Virus record (IMG/VR): IMGVR_UViG_3300021364_002298
Coordinates: 1 to 28,439 of that record
Reading direction: 5' to 3' (one strand)
Length of the DNA: 28,439 nucleotides
DNA from: a virus
Shown here: one piece after another, positions 6,200-14,336 of the stretch
Layout: every line of letters begins with the position of its first letter
How positions within the stretch are numbered: position 1 is the stretch's first letter
The notes under the pieces: model-generated
Told to the model about the DNA's origin: nothing
Databases searched by the model: none
What the model saw: only the letters and a program-made list of their open reading frames with translations
Position numbers and translations under genes: made by a program

Positions 6200-6909
6200 C
6201 CTTTTATATTTCTATACGCACTGACAGTGACTGGCCATAACTCTGTAATAATTTCTAACATTTTTTCAGCTAGTACTTGAATTTCTACTTGAGCACCTTC
6301 ATGCATTCTCAAGTCAATAAATTTTAAAATATTGTTAAGATTAGCAGTTGCATAATATTCAGTATAAAGATTTTGAGGCAAAATACCTCTTGCTTGCTCT
6401 TTGCAAACTCCAGCATCAATTAGTTTATCAAATAATTTAATTGATTCTCTATGATGCATCTTTATAATTTCACTAGCATTTTTAATCATAGGCACAGAAC
6501 ACATTTCAGTATCGATCGATATTTCTGGATTAAAGGTCTCTTCTCTCTCAGAAGCTTGTCTATTACTCTTATGCTGCGTTCTTAACATTTCTGTTTCATA
6601 AAACTCTAAATTAACGTCTGTATATCTTCTGCTAATTTCGTTATATGACCATGTTCTGTGCCTATGATGTTGACTACGAACAAATAGAGGCACTTTAATT
6701 CTAAATGTTGCAATATTATGCTCGAGTGTAGAAGTGTGCTTATGTCTAATTAGATAATTGATAAGTTTTTCGTCTTTTGAGTCTAGTTCATCTTTTTGTA
6801 CACCAAAAGAAACTCTAGCAGAGTTAACAATTGTTATGTCCTCACCCATAAATTGAACTAGTTCAACCTTACCAATATTGTCATCATATAAAAAATGTTG
6901 TTTATTCAT
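6190..6909 (-). CDS. thyX: Flavin-dependent thymidylate synthase ThyX
   Basis: A canonical ThyX of usual length (239 aa), converting dUMP to dTMP with FAD, NADPH and methylenetetrahydrofolate. The signature RHRTWSYNEISRRY (residues 83-96) fits RHRxxSxNExSxRY fully, with Ser93 in the RHR-x7-S position. SFGVQ and TSTLEHNIATFRIKVP upstream are family blocks. ARGILP (173-178), TEYYATANLNNILKFIDLR (183-201) and AQVEI (206-210) complete the nucleotide-binding part. It is followed closely by the 124-aa gene and preceded by the amidase. A divergent paralogue lies at 2109-3080, so this copy probably carries the standard activity. Confidence 0.95.
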   Translation of the reverse strand: MNKQHFLYDDNIGKVELVQFMGEDITIVNSARVSFGVQKDELDSKDEKLINYLIRHKHTSTLEHNIATFRIKVPLFVRSQHHRHRTWSYNEISRRYTDVNLEFYETEMLRTQHKSNRQASEREETFNPEISIDTEMCSVPMIKNASEIIKMHHRESIKLFDKLIDAGVCKEQARGILPQNLYTEYYATANLNNILKFIDLRMHEGAQVEIQVLAEKMLEIITELWPVTVSAYRNIKGVH

Positions 6910-6916
6910 ACTACCC

Positions 6917-7714
6917 TTATGAAAAATTTCCGTCTAATCCGTGATATAGTTTTTCTGCCCATGGTATGACATCCCACTTTTTTGCTGAAATGTTATGGTG
7001 TCCAACAATGCTAAACTTTGCTGCATCTCCTACAGCATATACTTCATTATCTTCACAAATTGGCTTCCCATCTAAATGTGTTGCTTCTCTTAAAGCTTGC
7101 AAAAAGTCTCTGCTTAATTCAGCCAGCTCATCACCAATCATTACCATTTCTTTTCCTTGAACTCTAGGATCAGAAATTGTACAGCTTTCTTCAATATATG
7201 CATCAGGATACCAGCTTTGTGTCTTTTCCCAGTACTTAACATCTGGGTGCATGCATATGTCAATACCAATAGAATGTTTATTAAACTTACCTGCATGGTA
7301 TGCTACTAAACCTGTGTCTAAACATTGCAATATTTCGTACTCGTTTGTTTTGTGGTTTTTACCAATTAAAAAATGTGATGAAACATGCCTTCCTCTTGCC
7401 ATGTTAAAAACGTTATAACAGTGCCTAGTATTTAAACCACCCCAGTGTACACAAATTGTAGAAGGATCTGACTTTCTCTTATACCAGTTTTTTGTTCCAT
7501 CGTCTAGTTCATAGAGAGGTGCTGACCAATCTACTGAAAGTTCACAGTTAATTGGTACAACCTTTCCCATATGTAAAATAACTGGTGAGTCAAAATACTC
7601 CTGGACTTTTTTGTGCGTTGCTGGGCCATAAACACCATCTGCAGTAGCACCTACTTCTTGTTGAAGCTCTTTTACATAGCTTCTATTCTGATTTAATGTT
7701 GTAAACTGTTCCAT
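6917..7714 (-). CDS. N-acetylmuramoyl-L-alanine amidase with peptidoglycan-binding domain
   Basis: The likely endolysin cuts the amide bond between muramic acid and the stem peptide. Residues about 11-43 form a peptidoglycan-binding motif (VKELQQEVGATADGVYGPAT). The catalytic domain is type 2 amidase (PF01510): TICVHWGG with H90, VSSHFLIG (111-118), AYHAG (138-142), GIDICMHP and GHHNISAKKWD (238-248), where H239 or H240 and D248 complete the zinc site with H90. The length of 265 aa is normal. There is no signal peptide, so export would need a holin, and none is seen here. It sits among nucleotide-metabolism genes rather than in a lysis cassette, so a virion-associated role is an alternative. 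Confidence 0.88.
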   Translation of the reverse strand: MEQFTTLNQNRSYVKELQQEVGATADGVYGPATHKKVQEYFDSPVILHMGKVVPINCELSVDWSAPLYELDDGTKNWYKRKSDPSTICVHWGGLNTRHCYNVFNMARGRHVSSHFLIGKNHKTNEYEILQCLDTGLVAYHAGKFNKHSIGIDICMHPDVKYWEKTQSWYPDAYIEESCTISDPRVQGKEMVMIGDELAELSRDFLQALREATHLDGKPICEDNEVYAVGDAAKFSIVGHHNISAKKWDVIPWAEKLYHGLDGNFS

Positions 7715-7746
7715 AATTTACCCTTTCTTGTTGACTTGATTATATA

Positions 7747-8349
7747 TTAGTCTAAATCAATATCTACAGAAACTGTTGCCTTTAACCTTGGAACTCTTAG
7801 GTGTTGAACGATTCCATGCTCTAAAGCTTCATCTGCGTCAAGGAACCAATCAGCGTGTCCTTTGTCGTGAATAAGTTTAGTAAAATAGTCATCAGGTTTG
7901 CCACAATTTCTTGCCATCATTTGATAAACTTTTTTATTCAATCTTTCAGATTCTCTAGCATCTGCCTTTAATTCCTCAACTTTGCCAAAAGCAAAACTAG
8001 CAACATCGTGAATCATTAGCGTCGCATCTTTATCCATAAATCGCAAACCGTCTGATCCAAAAGACGAAAGAATTGCACCGCATGACATAGCCTTTCCTTG
8101 CACAATAGTTGCTACTGGAATTGTAGAAGATTTAATAGATGAAATCATGGACATAAGAGAGTAAACTTGCCCTCCATATGAATCAATAACTACTGGTACT
8201 ACTTTTTGTCCAGTATTCTGTGCTAAAGACATCGCAGTTGAAAACTCTGTTGCAGATTCTTCATTAAACTCATTTACTACAATAATAATAGGATCTTGTC
8301 GAAGTTCAATTGTTTTAATTTTAGGTGAAATATCCGTTAAAAAATTCAT
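7747..8349 (-). CDS. clpP: ClpP-like serine protease
   Basis: The 200-aa protein has the ClpP/crotonase fold signature. The oxyanion strand is VVIDSYGGQV (53-62), the nucleophile S89 lies in GKAMSCGA, H114 in LMIHDV, and the acid is probably D167 in ADWFLDADEALEHGIVQ. In phages such proteases process proheads, or they may act as a phage ClpP. This one is not beside capsid genes, so the role is open. The length suits a single ClpP protomer with a short unusual C-terminus (VPRLKATVSVDIDLD). ATG 8349 has only a weak AAGGG upstream. A promoter candidate precedes it at 8384-8413, making it first of a clpP-amidase-thyX transcript. Confidence 0.88.
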   Translation of the reverse strand: MNFLTDISPKIKTIELRQDPIIIVVNEFNEESATEFSTAMSLAQNTGQKVVPVVIDSYGGQVYSLMSMISSIKSSTIPVATIVQGKAMSCGAILSSFGSDGLRFMDKDATLMIHDVASFAFGKVEELKADARESERLNKKVYQMMARNCGKPDDYFTKLIHDKGHADWFLDADEALEHGIVQHLRVPRLKATVSVDIDLD

Positions 8350-8383
8350 ATATTTTAAATACCCTTGTTTGTTTATTTTTAAT

Positions 8384-8413
8384 ATTATAAAAGTTAGATT
8401 AGTAATTTATAAA
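8384..8413 (-). promoter_or_regulatory. Promoter candidate for clpP-amidase-thyX
   Basis: TTTATAAATT (8413-8404), 14 bp, TATAAT (8389-8384) on the minus strand. The TAAATT half and the spacing match the signature, and 7 of 10 upstream bases agree, but CGTG is lost. It lies in the 70-bp gap after the thioredoxin gene, with a predicted leader of about 28 bases. The upstream box lies in an A/T palindrome AATTTATAAATT. Confidence 0.5.
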
Positions 8414-8419
8414 TTAAGA

Positions 8420-8662
8420 TTAAAATTCTCTTAAATTATTTAGTGACATAGCACCAGACTTCCTGCTAACTTCTTTTCCATCAACAACTTTTACAAATGT
8501 AGGTACGTTTAAAACTTTAAACTCAGTTGCCATTTCCATATTTTCAGTAATATCAATCATTCGAATGTTTAATTCACTTTTTACTGATTCATTTAACTGA
8601 CTTTTCATTGCTCTACATGGACCGCACCAAGGTGCACTAAAAAATAAGATTTCTGTATTCAT
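8420..8662 (-). CDS. trxA: Thioredoxin
   Basis: A compact 80-aa thioredoxin with the active site APWCGPC in its first 20 residues and the cis-proline loop NVPTFVKV. It transfers electrons to disulfides, and its position directly behind nrdB and nrdA points to the C-terminal cysteine pair of NrdA as its partner. A longer reading frame from 8692 adds ten residues overlapping nrdB. ATG 8662 is preferred because AAGGAA (8672-8667) precedes it by four bases and it leaves the standard first strand TEILFFSAPW. It is shorter than the about 105 aa of bacterial thioredoxin, being trimmed at both ends, as phage versions often are. Confidence 0.92.
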   Translation of the reverse strand: MNTEILFFSAPWCGPCRAMKSQLNESVKSELNIRMIDITENMEMATEFKVLNVPTFVKVVDGKEVSRKSGAMSLNNLREF

Positions 8663-8666
8663 ATTG

Positions 8667-8672
8667 TTCCTT
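8667..8672 (-). promoter_or_regulatory. Shine-Dalgarno AAGGAA choosing the internal thioredoxin start
   Basis: AAGGAA lies four bases before ATG 8662-8660 and overlaps the nrdB TAA stop (8673-8671). It supports the 80-aa thioredoxin over the longer frame starting within nrdB. Confidence 0.7.
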
Positions 8673-9633
8673 AAAAATTTTCCCAGCCCCATGAGTCTCC
8701 GCTCATGCCATCGGCGTTATAATCTGTTACTGTTCCTTCGAAGAAATTCTTAAACGAATCTCCGTTAATAATCCAATCTAACCAATCAAGTGGATTATTT
8801 TTTACTTTAAAGTTAGGTTTAAGACCAAGCTGAATTAAACGTCTGTCTGCCAAATATCTAATATAAACTTTAACTTCTTCCTTGTCTAAACCTTCAATGT
8901 CACCCATTTCATATGCTAAGTCAATAACTTTATCTTCTAACTTAACAGCTTGTCTATACATTTTATAAATAGACTTTTTAAATTCGTCATTAACGATTCT
9001 AGGGTGTTCTTTCATATATTCTCTAAATAATTGAGTCATTCCTTGAACATGCATTGTCTCGTCGCGAATTGACCATTCAACAATTTCACACATTCCTTTC
9101 ATTTTGCCAAATCGCTGGTAATTAAGCAACATGACAAAAGCTGAAAATAGACTCATGCCTTCGTTACATGCAGACTGTGCAAGAGCTAGTCCTAAGCCTT
9201 TTTTAGTACTAACATCATTTTGCTGCATAAATTCAATTTTATCGCTCATTTGTTTGTACTCTAAAAAAGCACTATACTCTTCTTCAGGAAGTCCTAATGT
9301 ATCATTAAGCAGCGCGTAGCTTCTTTGATGCGTACCTTCACGATTTGCAAATGAAAGCAGCATGCTTCTTATTTCGTTGTTTTTAAATTTTGGTATAAAC
9401 AAATCACAATAGTTTCCGCCAACCTGTACATCACTTTGTGTAAAAAGTCTTAGAATCTGTGTAATGTGATTTTTTTCTTCGGCAGAAATCTTTCCACCTT
9501 TCCACTGATTTACATCTTCAGCCAGCTTAGCTTCCCAGCTTCCCCAGTGAATCTTCTCATGAGACTCTGCTATTTCCATAGCCCAAGGATACATAAACGG
9601 CTTATATGTAGTATTGTATTTTAATAATGACAT
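8671..9633 (-). CDS. nrdB: Ribonucleoside-diphosphate reductase class Ia beta subunit
   Basis: The 320-aa NrdB carries the diiron-tyrosyl radical cofactor used by NrdA. All expected ligands are visible: D68 (SDVQVGG), E99 and H102 with the radical tyrosine Y106 (REGTHQRSY), E158 (CNEGMSLF), E192 and H195 (RDETMH). The retained tyrosine argues for a class Ia-type enzyme rather than the tyrosine-less Ic type. The acidic/aromatic C-terminal tail (SGDSWGWENF) is of the kind that docks on NrdA. It is slightly shorter than the E. coli protein (376 aa). It lies between nrdA and the thioredoxin, with two tandem AAAGG elements before its ATG. Confidence 0.97.
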   Translation of the reverse strand: MSLLKYNTTYKPFMYPWAMEIAESHEKIHWGSWEAKLAEDVNQWKGGKISAEEKNHITQILRLFTQSDVQVGGNYCDLFIPKFKNNEIRSMLLSFANREGTHQRSYALLNDTLGLPEEEYSAFLEYKQMSDKIEFMQQNDVSTKKGLGLALAQSACNEGMSLFSAFVMLLNYQRFGKMKGMCEIVEWSIRDETMHVQGMTQLFREYMKEHPRIVNDEFKKSIYKMYRQAVKLEDKVIDLAYEMGDIEGLDKEEVKVYIRYLADRRLIQLGLKPNFKVKNNPLDWLDWIINGDSFKNFFEGTVTDYNADGMSGDSWGWENF

Positions 9634-9641
9634 AAACTTTA

Positions 9642-9662
9642 TAACCTTTGTTTAACCTTTGT
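9642..9662. repeat. Tandem 11-bp repeat in the nrdB leader
   Basis: TAACCTTTGT occurs at 9642-9651 and again at 9653-9662. In the mRNA this gives ACAAAGGTTA twice, so two Shine-Dalgarno-like AAAGG sequences stand about 11 bases apart before the nrdB ATG. The block fills most of the 34-bp nrdA-nrdB junction. It may give a choice of ribosome docking sites or bind a regulator. Confidence 0.5.
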
Positions 9663-9667
9663 AATAA

Positions 9668-11470
9668 CTATCCTTGACAACTTAAACAATCGTCAGGATC
9701 TGCAAAGTCTTGAAGCTTATCTTGTTCAACTTTTTGACTAACCTTTTCTGCAGAAGCACCAGCATTAGTTCTTAAGTAATATAAGCCTTTTAATTTCTTT
9801 TTCCATGCTCTAACGTGTACAGCATTGACATATGACTTAGGTGTACCTGCTGGGAAGAAAAGGTTAATGCTTTGACCTTGACATATAAACTCTTGTCTAT
9901 CACCAGCGTGATCTACAATCCATCTTTGATCTAATTCAAATGCAGTCTTAAAAACTTGTTTATGCCAATCAGACATCCAATCTAAATGTTGCACAGATCC
10001 TTCGTTTAAGATAATTGAAGTCCACTGATCTTTGAGCCATTGATCTTTGTCTTGTACTTCTAATTCATCAGCATATGTTCCTATAACTTTTTCTAATTGT
10101 GCATTTTTAACTAAGTAAGATCCCACGCGAGTTCTATGTGTATATGCATTTGATTTCCACGGTTCAACTGAAGGTGAAGTACATGCGATAATAGAAGAAT
10201 TTGCATTTGGTGCTATAGCTAGCAAATGAGAGTTTCTTACACCGTGACCAATTGCATCAGGGCATTCTCCTTTTAATTCAGCCAACTCTGCTGTCTTCTG
10301 TTTTGCTTTTTCTTTAATATCCATAAATATGGTTTTATTTGCTGCAATAGCAATTCCTGATTCAAACGGGATATTCTTTAATTGCAAGTAAGCATGGAAT
10401 CCCATTGCACCTAGTCCTAGGCTTCTTTCTAAAGAAGCAGATCTAATTGCATTTGATAGGCTTGCTGGTGCATTTTCAATAAAATAAGTAATTACATTAT
10501 CTAGATATTCAATTAAATCACCTACAATTGATGAATCTTTCCACTCATCGTATTTTTCTACATTTAAAGAGCTAAGACAACAAACTGCTGATCGATCTTT
10601 TGAAGTTGCAAGATGAATCTCGTTGCACAAGTTGCTTCCATGAATTTTAAGACCTAAGTCTTTTTGAAATTGTGGTAAGTGTTTATTTGCTTCGTCAATA
10701 AAATTGATATAGGGCTCTCCAGTTCGAAATCTAATTTGAAGAATTCTTTGCCATAGTTTTCTTGCGTTAATTGATTCTCTAGTAGAACCGTCATCAGGAT
10801 CAACCAAGTTCCACTCTTCATCATTCATTACTGCTTCCATAAACTCATCTGTAATATTTACAGCGTTGTTTAGATTAAAGCACTTGCGATTAACATCGCC
10901 TCCAGTCGGTACTCTAATGTTTAGAAACTCTAAGATATCAGGATGCGAGATATCCATATAAGCTGCGTATGAGCCTTTTCTAGTTTTACCTTGACGATAA
11001 GCAGTCATATCACTATCAACTGTTTTTAGAAAAGGAATAGGCCCAGGTGAAATAGAGCTGTTTGATCTTACATGACTCCAGTGACCGCCTACTCCACCTC
11101 CTTTAACACTCATCCAGCGTAATTCATCAGAGTGAGATATTAATCCTTCTAGACTATCGTCAACATAAGTAAGAAAGCAAGAAATAGGCATGCCTCTTGA
11201 CTTTTGATTAGGCTTTGGCGCGTTTGATAATATAGGACTTGAAAACATAAACCAGCCTTTAGACGCGTAATCATAGATTCTTTGAGCTAGTTCTGCATTT
11301 TTCTTTTCACTAGTATCACCTGAGAATGCTACGGCTGCTCTTGCAAAGCTTTCTTGCGGTGAAGATTCATCGTCACTCATGTAATAGTCTTTAAGTAGAT
11401 TCTTTGCAAAGTCTGATAAATTGCTGTCTCTTTCTAAATCTATAGTTACACCATAGCATTGTTTTTTCAT
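9668..11470 (-). CDS. nrdA: Ribonucleoside-diphosphate reductase class Ia alpha subunit, no ATP cone
   Basis: NrdA reduces ribonucleoside diphosphates to dNDPs. Catalytic residues are present: C98 (ISCFLT) and C297 (VCCLSSLN) as the redox pair, N280, C282 and E284 in SNLCNE, radical-transfer tyrosines Y564-Y565 (LKGLYYLRT), and the C-terminal shuttle pair C595 and C598 (DCLSCQG) served by thioredoxin. With 600 aa it is about 160 shorter than E. coli NrdA. It starts almost directly in the catalytic domain, so the N-terminal ATP cone for dATP inhibition is missing. This should free the phage enzyme from feedback shut-down. ATG 11470 has AAGGA upstream. It stands 12 bp downstream of dut and is followed by nrdB. 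Confidence 0.97.
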   Translation of the reverse strand: MKKQCYGVTIDLERDSNLSDFAKNLLKDYYMSDDESSPQESFARAAVAFSGDTSEKKNAELAQRIYDYASKGWFMFSSPILSNAPKPNQKSRGMPISCFLTYVDDSLEGLISHSDELRWMSVKGGGVGGHWSHVRSNSSISPGPIPFLKTVDSDMTAYRQGKTRKGSYAAYMDISHPDILEFLNIRVPTGGDVNRKCFNLNNAVNITDEFMEAVMNDEEWNLVDPDDGSTRESINARKLWQRILQIRFRTGEPYINFIDEANKHLPQFQKDLGLKIHGSNLCNEIHLATSKDRSAVCCLSSLNVEKYDEWKDSSIVGDLIEYLDNVITYFIENAPASLSNAIRSASLERSLGLGAMGFHAYLQLKNIPFESGIAIAANKTIFMDIKEKAKQKTAELAELKGECPDAIGHGVRNSHLLAIAPNANSSIIACTSPSVEPWKSNAYTHRTRVGSYLVKNAQLEKVIGTYADELEVQDKDQWLKDQWTSIILNEGSVQHLDWMSDWHKQVFKTAFELDQRWIVDHAGDRQEFICQGQSINLFFPAGTPKSYVNAVHVRAWKKKLKGLYYLRTNAGASAEKVSQKVEQDKLQDFADPDDCLSCQG

Positions 11471-11482
11471 AAATTTTCCTTT

Positions 11483-11995
11483 TTAGTCTGAGCTTCCAAC
11501 CATACCTTCTTTTCTCTTGGAAGCTTGTGATAAATTTAAGTATTCGTCTTCATTTATTACTTCAAACTCGTTATCACATTTAACTACAACCAACTGAAAG
11601 GGTAGTTTGTTTTGTTTGAAAATTGTAGCTACGCTACTTCCTATGTTAACGCAATTGACAAATATTTCTCCTGTATATCCTGCATCAATAACGCCAGCTC
11701 TTACTTTAAGAGTCGACTTAACAATTGACCCTCTTTCTTGAATAAGACCAACGAAACCCTTTGGAATAAGGACTCTAATTCCTGTCGGAATCAGACATTT
11801 ATTAAGTTTGTCTTCACTTATAGCTCTTGATGACGACTCATAATTACAGGGATAAATAACTATGTCTTGATCAGACGTATTAAATAAATCTAATCCAGCA
11901 CTCTCTCCATTATATGCAGGGACATAATCTTTTACATCAATATTATGTTGACTTAAAACTTTTTTTAATTCGCTATTTACTGTGAGTTTAGTCAT
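11483..11995 (-). CDS. dut: Trimeric dUTPase
   Basis: Dut hydrolyses dUTP to dUMP and PPi, keeping uracil out of DNA and feeding ThyX. The five family motifs are seen in order: I SAGLDLF (32-38), II QERGSIVKS (86-94), III GVIDAGYTGEI (101-111) with catalytic D104, IV LPFQLVVVK (131-139) and a variant V RKEGMVGSSD (161-170) where the usual RG-x-GGFGSTG is less regular. The 170-aa length is a little above normal because of an insertion around residues 50-68. Its ATG lies within the last codons of the helicase gene (8-bp overlap). The variant motif V may change kinetics. Confidence 0.92.
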   Translation of the reverse strand: MTKLTVNSELKKVLSQHNIDVKDYVPAYNGESAGLDLFNTSDQDIVIYPCNYESSSRAISEDKLNKCLIPTGIRVLIPKGFVGLIQERGSIVKSTLKVRAGVIDAGYTGEIFVNCVNIGSSVATIFKQNKLPFQLVVVKCDNEFEVINEDEYLNLSQASKRKEGMVGSSD

Positions 11996-13364
11996 CTTTC
12001 TTGTTGACCTCTTTCCATTTTTCTCTTAATTTATTTTTCATATCATTATTGTCTTGTGCTACAGCCTCATTTAGTGTTAAAGAGCTTTCGTCCAAGATTT
12101 CAAATTTTGATTTTGCAGTATCAATATTAATCGGAAACAATAAACCATCTCGACCTGCACGATTCTTTGCTACAAAAATACGTCCAGTACCTTCAGACTT
12201 CTCCATAGGCTTTCTACTAATTGACAATACAACGTCTGCAACTTGCGCTTTACCATATGACTCGCCAAGATTTTCCAGTCCTACGATGTCAGACTTTGAG
12301 GAATCTTTATTTGCTTGAGATGCAGTCCAAATTGGAATATTTAAATCAACTGCAAGATTTCTTAATTCTGTGTAAATAAGCTTTAACTCATGACGTAAAG
12401 AATCGTAAGCTCTTGAAGACTTCATTACATCAGCATAGTCAACTGTAACTAGACTTGGCTTAAAACCTTTAAGCGTTAATTTCTCAATGTGATTTCTTAG
12501 TGTAAGCACTGATGCTGATCCAGTTGGATATTCCTTAATGATAAGCTTTCCTAACTCCATGTTTGCGTACTTATCAACTACTTCTCTTTTGCGTTCAATA
12601 ACTTCGTTTGAAGGAATGTTGCACAAGTTAGAATCATATCGCTTACCAGTTTCATGTTCTGAGAGCTCAAATGTATAGTGAATAACGTTTTTACCAGCTC
12701 TCATAGCTGCACAACCCATAGCAACTAAGAAGTGAGATTTACCTACACCAGTATTTGCTGCAATAACACCTAGCTCACCTCTACCTAGACCACCTCTAAG
12801 AATATCTTGCTGATCTAGTCTATCTAAACCTGTTGGACATACCTGTCGATTTATTTGTACAAATCTTGCCTCAATGTCGTCAAAGAAGTCATGTCCTGTA
12901 GTGTTAGGCATACCAACTGAGATTGCTGTTTTCATGATGTTCATTACAGATTCGTACTTCTCTGTTTGAATTAATTCTACACTTTGTTCAAGTGCCTCTT
13001 TAAACGCTTGTCTCTTGCAAAAGTCTAAAGACTTATCTTTAACATATTGTAGGTCACCAACATCTGGATTTGTTTTCATCCTATGAAGATACTCAATAAT
13101 TTGATCACGAAGAACTGCATCCTTTGACTTAGATAAGTCTTCTTTAATGATTGTAATCAAAATAGTCAAGGTAGGAAATGTTTTATACTTCTTGTAATAA
13201 GAGAAGTATTTTTCGCATAGGAAACAAAGATACTTTAGATCAAAGTATTCTGGATTGACTACTTCAATCATTTGACCAGACCATGTAGTATCAGTCAACA
13301 TTCCTTGAAAAACCTTTTCTTGAAATGCTTTCCCAAATTTTGAAAAGTTCTTTTCTAAACTCAT
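11988..13364 (-). CDS. dnaB: Replicative DNA helicase, DnaB/gp41-like
   Basis: A hexameric 5'-3' helicase that opens the fork. Residues about 1-170 are a helical N-terminal domain, and 175-430 the RecA-like ATPase. Walker A is AANTGVGKS (202-210), Walker B is SLVTVDYAD (304-312), the sensor glutamine lies in TASQAN (347-352), and an arginine-finger-like RKP and AKNRAGRDG (399-407) follow. The length (458 aa) matches DnaB and T4 gp41. The ATG at 13364 overlaps the end of the nuclease gene closely, with GAGGA upstream. The gene order helicase, nuclease, recombinase, SSB makes the role secure. No primase domain or primase gene is seen in the window. Confidence 0.95.
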   Translation of the reverse strand: MSLEKNFSKFGKAFQEKVFQGMLTDTTWSGQMIEVVNPEYFDLKYLCFLCEKYFSYYKKYKTFPTLTILITIIKEDLSKSKDAVLRDQIIEYLHRMKTNPDVGDLQYVKDKSLDFCKRQAFKEALEQSVELIQTEKYESVMNIMKTAISVGMPNTTGHDFFDDIEARFVQINRQVCPTGLDRLDQQDILRGGLGRGELGVIAANTGVGKSHFLVAMGCAAMRAGKNVIHYTFELSEHETGKRYDSNLCNIPSNEVIERKREVVDKYANMELGKLIIKEYPTGSASVLTLRNHIEKLTLKGFKPSLVTVDYADVMKSSRAYDSLRHELKLIYTELRNLAVDLNIPIWTASQANKDSSKSDIVGLENLGESYGKAQVADVVLSISRKPMEKSEGTGRIFVAKNRAGRDGLLFPINIDTAKSKFEILDESSLTLNEAVAQDNNDMKNKLREKWKEVNKKDD

Positions 13365-13365
13365 A

Positions 13366-14331
13366 TTATGTTAATGTCCTCATGTTAGATTTAATAGATA
13401 GCAGAAATGAATGAACGTCAAAAGAGTTTAAACCTTGACTATTTAAGATTTTCATTATTTCAAATTTGTTTATTTTTTCTTCTTTGTTGTTTAATTGATA
13501 GTTGATTTTTTTAACTTGATCAGCACTTATCATTGCAGAGTCTAGATACATAAGTTTCCAATTCTTGGTTATGTTATGAGATTCAGCAACAATGTTTTTA
13601 TATAGTTTTAAAGTGCTGCCGTTTTTATCTTCTTCCTCTGACCTGTTTATTATATCACTTATAGTTACATCTTTACACGTACTTAATTCTGGGAATCTTT
13701 TTGACATAACTTTGAAGCCGGCTCCTTTGACACCTTTTATTCCGTCACTCTGATCTCCACTAAAACATCTTGTAGTACAGAAATTATTTGGTGTCACGTT
13801 CCATTTCTCTAAAACATACTCTTTATCTATGATCTGTTTTTTGTTTGGACTCCATATTTTTGTCGTATCATTTATTAACTGATAATAGTCTTTGTCTGAT
13901 GTCACAATTAATTTTTCTACGTCATCTTTTTTAGTCGACGTCAAATATGCAATTACATCATCAGCTTCACAATCATTTACATAGATTTGTGTAACAGGTG
14001 TTTTATAAAGAATGCTGACAAGTGTTTTTAGTTGCCAATTTCTATTGTCTTGTGTATCAGGTATGTCTTCATTATATTCACTTCTGTTTAATCTTACAGG
14101 TCGTCTACCTTGTTTATAATTAGGGTCAATATTGCGTCTTCTTACAGACCCGCCACCTTCCCAAACTACTACTATTTTACTAGGCTTAAACTTTTCAGAC
14201 AGATGCTGAATATTTCTTAGCATACCAAAAATGCCCCCACACAGCTGTCCATTTAAGGACTTTGCTGGATTGGCGGCAAAATGTCTCATAAAAACGTTTA
14301 AGCCATCAATATAAATTTCTGGCTTGTTCAT
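13366..14331 (-). CDS. 5'-3' exonuclease / flap endonuclease (RNase H-like, FEN)
   Basis: The protein resembles T4 RNase H, T5 FEN and the 5' nuclease domain of Pol I, which remove RNA primers and flaps. Metal-binding acids: D9 in YIDGLN, E122, D124 and D125 in NDCEADDV, D146 and D148 in TSDKDYY, D193 and D196 in FSGDQSDGIKG, followed by the helix-hairpin-helix VKGAGFK. The arch-region pattern R-x-x-x-DPNYKQGRR (66-77) is conserved. Length is 321 aa, within the range for stand-alone phage enzymes. Since the phage polymerase here has no nuclease domains, this gene supplies the primer-removal function separately. It lies five bases downstream of recA. Confidence 0.95.
   Translation of the reverse strand: MNKPEIYIDGLNVFMRHFAANPAKSLNGQLCGGIFGMLRNIQHLSEKFKPSKIVVVWEGGGSVRRRNIDPNYKQGRRPVRLNRSEYNEDIPDTQDNRNWQLKTLVSILYKTPVTQIYVNDCEADDVIAYLTSTKKDDVEKLIVTSDKDYYQLINDTTKIWSPNKKQIIDKEYVLEKWNVTPNNFCTTRCFSGDQSDGIKGVKGAGFKVMSKRFPELSTCKDVTISDIINRSEEEDKNGSTLKLYKNIVAESHNITKNWKLMYLDSAMISADQVKKINYQLNNKEEKINKFEIMKILNSQGLNSFDVHSFLLSIKSNMRTLT
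13649..13679 (-). promoter_or_regulatory. Weak internal promoter candidate within the nuclease gene
   Basis: CGTGTAAAG (13679-13671) and TATAAT (13654-13649) lie on the minus strand, but the spacer is one base longer than in the other copies (CGTG-N21-TATAAT). It is inside the nuclease coding sequence and would start transcripts about 280 bases upstream of the helicase. Chance occurrence in A/T-rich coding DNA is a real alternative. Confidence 0.25.
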
Positions 14332-14336
14332 ATTCT

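Noticed and set aside
7739-7768. TATAAT with TGTAGATATT at the signature spacing, upstream of the amidase
   Set aside because: Only 6 of 10 upstream bases match and CGTG is absent. It overlaps clpP coding sequence and the gene is already covered by the clpP promoter. Kept only as a weak possibility.
8662-8692. Longer thioredoxin start at 8692
   Set aside because: It would add ten residues from inside the nrdB frame, while ATG 8662 has AAGGAA at a suitable distance and gives the normal thioredoxin N-terminus.
12001-12318. Plus-strand open frame of 105 codons, and similar plus-strand frames across the window
   Set aside because: It lies wholly inside the helicase gene, its translation has no motif or plausible fold, and every recognisable gene is on the minus strand. 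The other plus-strand frames are likewise antisense to real genes.
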